Part shown: positions 6,537 to 13,880 of the stretch, in pieces | Layout of the letters: the number at the start of each line of letters is the position of its first letter | How positions within the stretch are numbered: the stretch's first letter is position 1 | Assembly (NCBI GenBank): GCA_036824465.1 | Contig: DAITAC010000073.1 | Coordinates: 1-20,715, forward strand | DNA: 20,715 nt | Direction: 5' to 3' | DNA from: JAKOQB01 sp036824465 | GTDB lineage: Bacteria; Pseudomonadota; Gammaproteobacteria; Burkholderiales; Burkholderiaceae_F | The notes under the pieces: model-generated | Databases searched by the model: none | Told to the model about the DNA's origin: nothing | The model's input: the letters and a program-made list of their open reading frames with translations, nothing else | Translations under genes and position numbers: made by a program

Positions 6537-7430
6537 ATGCCCGTGATCGCTGTCGTCAACCGCAAGGGCGGAAGCGGCAAGACCACACTGGCGACCCATC
6601 TCGCGGTGTACTGCGCTGGGACCGACGCCCCGGTGATGCTCGCGGACGTCGATCGCCAGCGCTCCACGCAAGCGTGGCTGCGCCGGCGCGCGGCGCAGAA
6701 GTTGCCTCGGCACGCTGCGATCAAGGGCCGTACGTTCGAGCCGAATACGGTCGTGCGGCCTCCGGCCGGTTTCGCGCATGTGATTCTCGACACGCCTGGC
6801 GGCCTGCGTGGCTTCGATCTGATGCGCGTGGTCATGTACGCCGACGCGATCCTGATCCCGGTTGGCAACTCGGTATTCGACCGTGAATCGACCGCGGATT
6901 GCTTTGCCGAACTCAAGGCGCTGCCACGGATCGCAACCGGGCGCTGCAAGGTGGCGGCGGTCGGCATGCGGCTGGATGCGCGCACCAACGCAGACGAGGT
7001 GCTGCGCGACTGGGCTGCCGGGCTGCAGTTGCCGTTTATCGGCGCCTTGCGCGAGACGCAGGCCTACGTTCGTTGCGTGGAGCGTGGCCTCACGCTGTTC
7101 GACCTGCCCGCGGCCAAGATCGAGGCCGACATGCGCCAGTGGCAGCCGATCATCGACTGGCTCGAGCCGGTTCTCGAATCGGAGAGCGGGGCGATAACGA
7201 TGGGTCGTCCGACGTCGTCGTTGACCCTGCCGCGCAAGTCCGCCGATTGGGATGTGACGCGCGTGCCCACGGCTGCAGCGCCCCTGAATGAAGCAGCGCT
7301 GCCGCCCTTGTCGCGCGGGCGTGCGCAGCCGTTCGTTGGCGTGCCGGCGGCGCGCGCATCGATCGCGACGCGGATCGGCCGGCTGATGGACGCGCTGCCC
7401 GTGCCGCGCTTCCTGCAGCGCACTCCATAA
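6537..7430 (+). CDS. Orphan ParA/MinD-like P-loop ATPase
   Basis: A 297-residue ParA-superfamily protein. The deviant Walker A motif is NRKGGSGKTT at residues 8-17, with signature Lys10 and phosphate-binding Lys15. ADVDRQRSTQAW gives the switch I region and VILDTPGG the Walker B region. Such ATPases dimerise on ATP and position DNA, plasmids or protein complexes. The ATPase core ends near residue 215. The last 80 or so residues are rich in Pro, Ala and Arg, look disordered, and end VPRFLQRTP. No parB, parS-like cluster or plasmid replication gene is nearby, so it is an orphan whose cargo is unknown. The ATG at 6537 starts directly at the P-loop strand, but no clear Shine-Dalgarno is visible. 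The gene diverges from SemiSWEET across 249 bp without recognisable features. Confidence 0.88.
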   Translation: MPVIAVVNRKGGSGKTTLATHLAVYCAGTDAPVMLADVDRQRSTQAWLRRRAAQKLPRHAAIKGRTFEPNTVVRPPAGFAHVILDTPGGLRGFDLMRVVMYADAILIPVGNSVFDRESTADCFAELKALPRIATGRCKVAAVGMRLDARTNADEVLRDWAAGLQLPFIGALRETQAYVRCVERGLTLFDLPAAKIEADMRQWQPIIDWLEPVLESESGAITMGRPTSSLTLPRKSADWDVTRVPTAAAPLNEAALPPLSRGRAQPFVGVPAARASIATRIGRLMDALPVPRFLQRTP

Positions 7431-7445
7431 CGCGGTCCCAATCGC

Positions 7446-7467
7446 TGACTGACCGTTCGGTCAGTCA
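7446..7467. promoter_or_regulatory. Perfect palindrome, probable TetR-family operator
   Basis: Two 10-bp arms, TGACTGACCG and CGGTCAGTCA, flank a TT centre with no mismatch. The ACCG-N2-CGGT core and 22-bp length are typical of TetR/AcrR-family operators. It lies 16 bp after the ParA-like stop and 90 bp before the molybdoenzyme ATG, where a repressor could control the molybdoenzyme-cupin unit. No TetR gene is present in the window, so the regulator would be elsewhere. Confidence 0.65.
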
Positions 7468-7485
7468 ATCGCCAAGACGGCGATT
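7467..7485 (+). terminator. Small hairpin, possible terminator of the ParA-like gene
   Basis: A 7-bp stem (AATCGCC with GGCGATT) and 5-base loop are followed by only TCT. The hairpin is weak and abuts the palindrome, so it may be part of the regulatory region instead. Confidence 0.3.
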
Positions 7486-7557
7486 TCTGATGCAGATCAC
7501 GGAATCGCGCTGACGAAAGCCCATGATTGGCCTCTCCATTCAATCGGGGAGGCATGC

Positions 7558-10305
7558 ATGCAACCCGAAAAGACCGCGGCCACGCGGCATGTTCCCACCT
7601 ATTGCTACAACTGCGTCGCCGGGCCGGACCTGCTGACCGTCAAGGTCACGGATGGCGTGGCGACCGAGATCGGTCCCAACTTCGCCGGTGTGGGCGTGCA
7701 TCCGAGCGATGGCCGCCCGTGCGTGAAGGCGTACGGGCTGATCCAGAAGACCTATCACCCGGCGCGCATCCTCACGCCGATGAAGCGCACCAATCCGAAG
7801 AAGGGGATGAGCGAAGATCCCGGCTTCGTGCCGATCTCGTGGGACGAGGCGCTCGACACCGTCGCCAACAAGGTGAACGAAATTCGCGCCCGGGGGCCGC
7901 TCGATGCGCAAGGGATGCCGCGCATTGCAGCGACGTTCGGTCATGGCGGAACACCGGCGAACTACATGGGGACGTTCCCCGCGTATCTGGGTTCACTCGG
8001 CCCCGTCGATTTCAGCTTCGGCTCGGGGCAGGGCGTCAAATGCGTGCATTCGGAGCACCTGTACGGCGAATACTGGCACCGCGCCTTCACAGTTTCCGCG
8101 GACACGCCACTGTGCAACTTCAACATTTCGCTCGGCAACAACAACGAGGTCACGGGCGGCCCGTGCGCCACCTGGCGCCATGCACAGGCGCGCGTGCGCG
8201 GCATGAAGCGGGTGCAGATCGAGCCGCACCTGTCGATCACCGGAGCGGCATCTGCCGAATGGGTGCCGATCAAGCCGAAGACCGACGGCGCCTGCATGTT
8301 CGCGCTGATCCACGTGATGCTGCACGAGCATCCGCGCGAGCGGCTCGACCTCGAGTTCCTGCGCGACATGACGTCGTCGCCGTATCTGGTCGGTCCGAAC
8401 GGCTTCTACCTGCGCGAGCCTGAATCCGGCAAGCCGCTGCTGTGGGACACAACACGCAATGCGGCCGTGCCGCACGACACGCCGGGCATTGTGCCGCTGC
8501 TCGAAGGCGGCGGGCGCATCGTAAAAGCGGTTGAAGTCGGCGCCGACGACGAGCGCTGGATGCACCAAGACATCGTCGCCGAGACCGCATTTACGAAACT
8601 GGTCGCGCACATGCGCCAGTACAGCCCGGAGTGGGCAGCGAAGATCTGCGAAGTGCCCGCCGCCAAGATCCGCAAGGTCGCCGGCGAATACCTCGACAAC
8701 GCGTGCATTGGCCAGACCATCGAGATCAACGGCGACGTGCTGCCGTATCGCCCGGTCGCCGTGACGCTTGGCAAGACCGTGAACAACGGCTGGGGCGCGT
8801 TCGAATGCGTGTGGTCGCGCACCGTGCTCGCGGTGCTGGTCGGCGCGCTCGAAGTGCCGGGCGGAACGCTGGGCACGACGGTTCGGTTGAACAAACCGCA
8901 CGAAGACCGCCATGCGAGTGTCAAGCCCGGACCGGACGGTTTCATGCTCAACGACCTGAATCCGACGGTCAAAGGCAAATGGGCGATGAACCAGGGCGGA
9001 CGCAATTCGCACCGCACCCTGGTTCCGCTGGTGAAGAACAGCGGCGCGTGGAGCCAGTCGCTTGGTCCGACGCACCTGGCGTGGATGTTTCAGAAAGACA
9101 CGCCGGAGAACTGGCCGCCATCATCCAAGCCGGAGATCTGGTTCGCCTATCGCACCAATCCGGCGATCTCGTTCTGGGACACGCATGCGGTGGCCGAGAC
9201 GATGGCACAGTTTCCGTTCACGGTCTGCTTCGCCTACACGGCGGACGAAACCAATCACATGGCCGACATCCTGATCCCGGAGGCGACCGATCTCGAATCC
9301 ACACAGCTGATCCGCCTGGGCAAGACGAAGTATGTCGAACAGTTCTGGGAGCACGAGGGCTTCGTGCTGCGCCAGCCTGCGGTGGCGCCGAAGGGCGATA
9401 CGCGCGACTTCACGTGGATCTCGACCGAGCTCGCCCGCCGCACCGGCGTGCTGGAGAGCTACAACGATGGAATCAATCGCGGTGTCTGCGGTGTCGCGCT
9501 GAAAAACGCTGAACGCGATTACTCGCTCAACCCCGCCCAGCCGCACTCCGTGGACGAGATCTGGAACGCGGTGTGCAAGGCGGCGAGTCACGAGATCAGC
9601 GGCGGCGCGCAGGTGCATGACCTCGACTGGTTCAAGGAGAACGGCCTGATGACACGACCGTTCAAGCACACAAGCTGGTACCTGTACCCGACCCTCAAAC
9701 GCAAGGGCCTGCGTTTCGAACTGCCGTACCAGGAGCGGCTGCTGCGCATGGGGCGGGAGCTGGCGAATCGCCTGCACGAAACCGATATCAACTGGTGGGA
9801 TCGTCAACTGCTCGAATACCAGGCACTCCCCGTCTGGCATGACTTTCCCAAGCTGTGGGAGGACGATCTCGTGCGGCGCGGACTGAAGCCGGCCGATTTT
9901 CCGTTCTGGCTGATCACCACCAAGAGCATGCAGTACCACTCGGGCGGCAATGCGGCGATCCAGTTGATGGACGAGGTGTCGACCAATCTGCGCGGACACC
10001 GTGCGGTCGTGATCAATGCTGCTGCAGCAGAGAAGCTGGGGATTGACGAAGGCGACCTCGTCGAAGTCTCGTCAGCGATCGGCACCACGCAGGGCCCGGC
10101 GATGCCGGTGCAGGGCATCCGCCCCGACACGCTGCTGATCGTCGGCCAGTTCGATCACTGGGCCACGCCCTACGCGAAGGACATGCACGCGCCGAGCCTG
10201 AACACGATCGCGCCGATGTCGCTCGAACTGACCGACGCGACCGGCTCGGGCGCGGATGTGGTGCGAGTGGCGGTGCGCCGAGTCAAGTCGCAAGCGCGTG
10301 TATGA
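7558..10305 (+). CDS. Molybdopterin oxidoreductase of the DMSO reductase family, catalytic subunit
   Basis: A 915-residue protein with the full DMSO-reductase-family layout. Fe-S domain residues come first (C16-x2-C19 and C55 in GRPCVK), then the PISWDEALDTVANKV segment near 92-106 and central molybdopterin domains. Later come FAYRTNPAISFWDTH and DILIPEATDLES, and a C-terminal MGD-binding barrel containing HSGGNA and a final PAMPVQGIRP segment. The third cluster cysteine expected four residues after C19 is missing (Pro23, Asp24). C162/H164/S165 in KCVHSEHL lie where a Mo ligand is expected. There is no Tat or Sec signal, so it should be cytoplasmic. No Fe-S partner or membrane anchor is adjacent. 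Aromatic-metabolising relatives include phenylacetyl-CoA:acceptor oxidoreductase and pyrogallol/resorcinol hydroxylases, and which is closest is unresolved. The start is supported by GGGGAGG at 7546-7552. It overlaps the DUF4863 gene by ATGA. Confidence 0.92.
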   Translation: MQPEKTAATRHVPTYCYNCVAGPDLLTVKVTDGVATEIGPNFAGVGVHPSDGRPCVKAYGLIQKTYHPARILTPMKRTNPKKGMSEDPGFVPISWDEALDTVANKVNEIRARGPLDAQGMPRIAATFGHGGTPANYMGTFPAYLGSLGPVDFSFGSGQGVKCVHSEHLYGEYWHRAFTVSADTPLCNFNISLGNNNEVTGGPCATWRHAQARVRGMKRVQIEPHLSITGAASAEWVPIKPKTDGACMFALIHVMLHEHPRERLDLEFLRDMTSSPYLVGPNGFYLREPESGKPLLWDTTRNAAVPHDTPGIVPLLEGGGRIVKAVEVGADDERWMHQDIVAETAFTKLVAHMRQYSPEWAAKICEVPAAKIRKVAGEYLDNACIGQTIEINGDVLPYRPVAVTLGKTVNNGWGAFECVWSRTVLAVLVGALEVPGGTLGTTVRLNKPHEDRHASVKPGPDGFMLNDLNPTVKGKWAMNQGGRNSHRTLVPLVKNSGAWSQSLGPTHLAWMFQKDTPENWPPSSKPEIWFAYRTNPAISFWDTHAVAETMAQFPFTVCFAYTADETNHMADILIPEATDLESTQLIRLGKTKYVEQFWEHEGFVLRQPAVAPKGDTRDFTWISTELARRTGVLESYNDGINRGVCGVALKNAERDYSLNPAQPHSVDEIWNAVCKAASHEISGGAQVHDLDWFKENGLMTRPFKHTSWYLYPTLKRKGLRFELPYQERLLRMGRELANRLHETDINWWDRQLLEYQALPVWHDFPKLWEDDLVRRGLKPADFPFWLITTKSMQYHSGGNAAIQLMDEVSTNLRGHRAVVINAAAAEKLGIDEGDLVEVSSAIGTTQGPAMPVQGIRPDTLLIVGQFDHWATPYAKDMHAPSLNTIAPMSLELTDATGSGADVVRVAVRRVKSQARV

Positions 10306-10772
10306 ACGTCGAACAGTTCCGGCTGCTGATCAAGCCGGTCGCCGACGCGGTGGCCGGCAAGTCGCTGGCCCCCAAACTGGGCGACGAACTCGACCGGAAA
10401 TTCCCACCCGCGTCACCCGAGTTCAAGGCGATCGAAGCGGCATGTCACCAGGCCATTGCCGCCGGCTGGATGTGCACGCAGGGCGGCGCGGGACGTCGCT
10501 TCGGGCGCGTGATCGAACCTGCGCCGCAGACCTCGAACCTGAGCGTCGATGTCGTCGACCTGACTGACATCGTCGGTCCGCACCACCGCCATCCGAACGG
10601 CGAGGTCTGCATGGTGATGCCGGTTTCGCCGAGTGCGCGCTTCGACGGCAAGGGCGCAGGATGGAAGGTCTATCCGCCCGGCTCGGCGCATCGCCCGACC
10701 GTCACCGACGGCCGCGCTCTGGTGCTCTACCTGCTGCCCGACGGAAAGATCGAGTTCACCGACCAGAAGTGA
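10302..10772 (+). CDS. DUF4863 / 4-hydroxylaminobenzoate lyase (PnbB)-like cupin
   Basis: A 156-residue cytoplasmic protein that I recognise as DUF4863, the family of p-hydroxylaminobenzoate lyase PnbB. Residues 1-60 look helical (an FRLLIKPVADAVAGKSL start). The rest has both cupin motifs: HHRHPNGE at 94-101 (H95-x-H97-x3-E101) and YPPGSAH at 124-130 (H130), giving a 3-His/1-Glu metal site. It overlaps the molybdoenzyme stop by ATGA, so the two are translationally coupled and probably act in one pathway. The known PnbB reaction (4-hydroxylaminobenzoate to protocatechuate and ammonia) may not be the reaction here, because no nitroreductase is present; a metal-dependent lyase, isomerase or hydrolase acting on the molybdoenzyme product is an alternative. 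It converges on the feruloyl-CoA synthase gene with 20 bp between stops. Confidence 0.8.
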   Translation: MNVEQFRLLIKPVADAVAGKSLAPKLGDELDRKFPPASPEFKAIEAACHQAIAAGWMCTQGGAGRRFGRVIEPAPQTSNLSVDVVDLTDIVGPHHRHPNGEVCMVMPVSPSARFDGKGAGWKVYPPGSAHRPTVTDGRALVLYLLPDGKIEFTDQK

Positions 10773-10792
10773 TCGGCATCAGCCGGGCTGCC

Positions 10793-12640
10793 TCACGCGC
10801 TCGCGTCACCGAGCCTGATCGTCTCGGCATCGCCGTCACGCGTGTACAGCCTTTCGACCAGCGCAGCGCGGCGATTCAGCACCGCGCGTTGATTGATGTA
10901 GCCCTTGTCGGTGATCTCACTGGCGTCGATCAAGGGCGGCTCCTCCATCAGCAGTGCGCGTGTGGCGAAGCGCGAACTGCCGCCGCCCTCCTGCGCCAGT
11001 TGCCGCAGTCCATGCGCGACATGCGCCCGGAGACGCGCATCGCGCAGCACTTGCTCCAGCGGTGCGTCGGCGGGCAGATCGGGGCACAGCGCGCGGCAGC
11101 CGGCTGCATTGGCGAAGATCAGCAAACCGACCTCTTCGCGATCGTGCCCCGTGACCACGATGTCCTGCGCGACGGGTGCGAGCCGAGAAAGCGCCTTGAC
11201 GCGCAGCGCGCCGACGGACACCCACGTGCCGCTCATGAGTTTGAAATCTTCGGCGATGCGGCCGTCGAACTCGATCCCTTTCGCCGGGTCACTCGGATCG
11301 GCGAAACGGCCCGCGTCGCCGATGCGATAAAAGCCGTCTTCGTCGAACGCCGCCTGGGTCAGATCGGGCCGCTTCCAGTAGCCGGGCGTGACGTTCGGTC
11401 CGCGCACGCGCAGTTCCAGCTTGGCCGCACTCGGCACCATCTTGATCTCGGTCCCCGGCGCCGGCAATCCGATCACGCCGGCGCGTTCCAGTTCGAAATG
11501 CGCCGACGTGGCGAGCGGCGCGGTTTCGGTCGAGCCCCAGGCCGAGGTCATCATGACGCGCAGCCCTTTTTCCTGGATGCTGAACTGCTCGAGCTGTTCC
11601 CACAGGTTCTGCGGCAGCGCTGCGGCGGCGTAGAAGATCAGCTTCAGGTCACGGAAGAAGTTTCGCCGCAAGGCCTCGTCGCGCGCGAGATGCGGAATCA
11701 GCATGTCGAAGCCGCGCGGCACGTTGAAATAGATCGTCGGCGCGACTTCGCGCAGGTTCGCCACCGTCTTCTCGATCAGGCCGGGCGCAGGCTTGCCGTC
11801 GTCGATGAAGAGCGTGCCGCCGTTGGCAAGCACCAGGTTGAAGTTGTGATTGGCACCGAAGGTGTGGCTCCACGGCAGCCAGTCCACGATGACGGGTGGT
11901 TCATCCGCAAGAAAGGGCCACAACTGCGTGATCGCCTGCTGGTTGGCGCACAGCATGCGCTGGGTATTGATGACCCCCTTCGGCTCTCCGGTGGAGCCCG
12001 ACGTGAACAGCAGCTTTGCCACCGTGTCCGACGTGACCGCCGCAAAAGCCCGATCAACGTCCGCTCCCGGCGCGTGCGCGCACAGCGATGCGAACGCGGT
12101 CGTTGCCATGCCGTCGATGCTGCTGCCCGACACCACTTCGGCGCCTTTCAGATCGAGCGCCCGCAGCGCAATGGCAAACCGCCCGTCCGCGGCGTACACG
12201 AGGCCGGGTTCGAGTTGGCCGAAGATATTCTTCAGCTTGCGAAAGTCCTTCGACATCAATGAGTACGCGGGCGAGACGGGTGCCACCGGAACGCCCACAT
12301 GCATCGCACCGAGGGTGAGCAGCGCGTGCTCGATGCTGTTGTCCGAAAGGATCGCCACCGGCTTGTTCGCCGCCAGCCCGCGTGCGAGAAGCGCGGCGCC
12401 GATGCGTTGCACGGCCGCCAGCACCTCGCTGTAGCTCATCCTGCGCCAGGCGCCGCCGGCCCGCTCCGCGAGAAATGTTCGATCCGGCGCCTGCTTTGCC
12501 CAGCGCACAAGGAATTCGCCAACGCAACGGGCATACGGCCGAAGCGTCTGAGGTGAGCGCAGCAGGATCGCGCCATCGCTGCGCCGCTCGACCTCGACGG
12601 CGGCCGGCGCGAGTTTGAGATGCGCAAACGGAGGTTTCAT
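10793..12640 (-). CDS. fcs: Feruloyl-CoA synthase
   Basis: An ANL-superfamily acyl-CoA ligase of 615 residues, a normal length for Fcs. It activates hydroxycinnamates (ferulate, p-coumarate, caffeate) with ATP and CoA. The P-loop is FTSGSTGEPKG at 212-222; DWLPWSHTFGANHNFN, TSAWGSTETAPLATSAHF and the DGFYRIGDAGRF segment follow. The hinge region DFKLMSGTWVSVGALR and the C-terminal TDKGYINQRAV lysine region are typical of feruloyl-CoA synthases rather than general 4-coumarate ligases. It begins 21 bp after the stop of the binding-protein gene on the same strand, so the two are probably one operon. No feruloyl-CoA hydratase/lyase or vanillin dehydrogenase lies next to it, so the downstream steps must be elsewhere or differ. 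No clear Shine-Dalgarno precedes the ATG. Confidence 0.9.
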   Translation of the reverse strand: MKPPFAHLKLAPAAVEVERRSDGAILLRSPQTLRPYARCVGEFLVRWAKQAPDRTFLAERAGGAWRRMSYSEVLAAVQRIGAALLARGLAANKPVAILSDNSIEHALLTLGAMHVGVPVAPVSPAYSLMSKDFRKLKNIFGQLEPGLVYAADGRFAIALRALDLKGAEVVSGSSIDGMATTAFASLCAHAPGADVDRAFAAVTSDTVAKLLFTSGSTGEPKGVINTQRMLCANQQAITQLWPFLADEPPVIVDWLPWSHTFGANHNFNLVLANGGTLFIDDGKPAPGLIEKTVANLREVAPTIYFNVPRGFDMLIPHLARDEALRRNFFRDLKLIFYAAAALPQNLWEQLEQFSIQEKGLRVMMTSAWGSTETAPLATSAHFELERAGVIGLPAPGTEIKMVPSAAKLELRVRGPNVTPGYWKRPDLTQAAFDEDGFYRIGDAGRFADPSDPAKGIEFDGRIAEDFKLMSGTWVSVGALRVKALSRLAPVAQDIVVTGHDREEVGLLIFANAAGCRALCPDLPADAPLEQVLRDARLRAHVAHGLRQLAQEGGGSSRFATRALLMEEPPLIDASEITDKGYINQRAVLNRRAALVERLYTRDGDAETIRLGDASA

Positions 12641-12661
12641 AGGCGGGCCGTTCGCGCCGAT

Positions 12662-13804
12662 CTACTGCGCAAGCTTCCAGGTCCCGTTTTCGATCCGCAC
12701 CATCACGCGCGCCCGATCGTCAAAGCCGTTGTGATCAGTCGGCGACATGCTGAAAACGCCGTGCGTGGCAGGCAACTCTCTCGTTGCCTCAATACTGTCG
12801 CGCAGCGCCTGGCGAAACTCCGCCGTTCCCGGCCGCGCTTTCTTCAACGCCTGTGTCGCCGCCTCCTGCAGCAGCAGAAAGGCGTCGTACGCATGCGCGC
12901 CGAACGTGCTGCGACTGCCGGCGCCGTGCGCGCCTTCATAGGCCTTGATGTAGTCGAGCGCCGGCTTGCGGCTCGGATGTGACTCCGGCAACTGTTCGGC
13001 GACCAGCATCGGCCCCACCGGAAATATCGTGCCGTCCACGTTCTTGCCGCCAACGCGCAGGAAATCGTTGTTGGCGATACCGTGGGTCTGATAGATACGG
13101 CCCTTGTAGCCGCGCTCGAGCAGCGTCGATTGCGGCAGCACGGCCGGTGTGCCCGAGCCCGCGATCAGCACGGCGTCCGGATTAGTGCTGACGAGCTTCA
13201 GCACCTGGCCCGTCACGCTGGTATCGGTGCGTTGATAGCGCTCGACCGCCGGCATCTTGATGCCTCTCTTTTCCAGCGCCGCGGTCATTGCCTTGAGCCA
13301 AACCTCGCCGTAGGCGTCGGCGTACCCGATGAAGCCCATCGACTTCACGCCCGCGGCGGCCATGTGATCGACGATCGCGGTGGCCATGATGCCGACGCTT
13401 TGCGGCGTCTGAAAGACCCACGCATAGCGGGGCGCATCGATGGGTGCCAGCGGCGCCATGGCAACGAGCGCCGTTTTGCCTTCCGCCGCGACTTCCACCA
13501 TTGCCATCGAAGTGGGCGTGGTGGTCGAGCCGAGGATCAGGTCCACCTTGTCCTCGGAGACGAACCTGCGCGCGTTCTTCACCGCCGTCGTGGGATCGGT
13601 GGCATCGTCCAGAACGATGTACTTCACCTTCTCGCCGCCGATCGAAGTCGGGAGCAATGCGACGGTGTTCTTCTCCGGGATGCCCAGCGATGCCGCTGGT
13701 CCCGTTGAGGAAAGGCTGACGCCGACGGTGATTTCGGCATGGACTGTGGTTGCCAGCGCGATGCCAACCAGCAGCGCCGTCAGTTCTGTGCGCTTCAGCT
13801 TCAT
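12662..13804 (-). CDS. ABC transporter substrate-binding protein, branched-chain amino acid (LivK) type
   Basis: A 380-residue periplasmic binding protein. The Sec signal peptide is residues 1-23 (MKLKRTELTALLVGIALATT then VHA before EITVG). The mature part begins ITVGVSLSSTGPAASLG and contains DDATDPTTAVKNARRFV and DLILGSTTTPTSMAM, as in the Peripla_BP_6 family. The start at 13804 is set by the signal peptide and by a strong Shine-Dalgarno (GGGGAGA on the minus strand, 13809-13815). Permease and ATPase genes are not in the window. The immediate downstream gene is feruloyl-CoA synthase, so the ligand may be an aromatic acid, as with the related p-coumarate-binding CouP of Rhodopseudomonas. 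It lies 76 bp after the LysR gene on the same strand. Confidence 0.92.
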   Translation of the reverse strand: MKLKRTELTALLVGIALATTVHAEITVGVSLSSTGPAASLGIPEKNTVALLPTSIGGEKVKYIVLDDATDPTTAVKNARRFVSEDKVDLILGSTTTPTSMAMVEVAAEGKTALVAMAPLAPIDAPRYAWVFQTPQSVGIMATAIVDHMAAAGVKSMGFIGYADAYGEVWLKAMTAALEKRGIKMPAVERYQRTDTSVTGQVLKLVSTNPDAVLIAGSGTPAVLPQSTLLERGYKGRIYQTHGIANNDFLRVGGKNVDGTIFPVGPMLVAEQLPESHPSRKPALDYIKAYEGAHGAGSRSTFGAHAYDAFLLLQEAATQALKKARPGTAEFRQALRDSIEATRELPATHGVFSMSPTDHNGFDDRARVMVRIENGTWKLAQ

Positions 13805-13880
13805 GATGTCTCCCCGATGGTTCTTGTGGCAGCAAAGATAAGGCTGCCGGTGGCGCTTGGCCAGCGAATTTGATTCAGGA

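Noticed and set aside
10661..12262. 533-codon plus-strand ORF opposite feruloyl-CoA synthase
   Set aside because: Arg/His/Gln-rich antisense shadow without recognisable domains; the minus strand encodes a complete enzyme.
13828..13848. Hairpin (GGCAGC and GCTGCC, 9-base loop) between LysR and the binding-protein gene as a terminator
   Set aside because: The stem is only 6 bp and no T tract follows on the minus strand; at most it is a minor leader structure.
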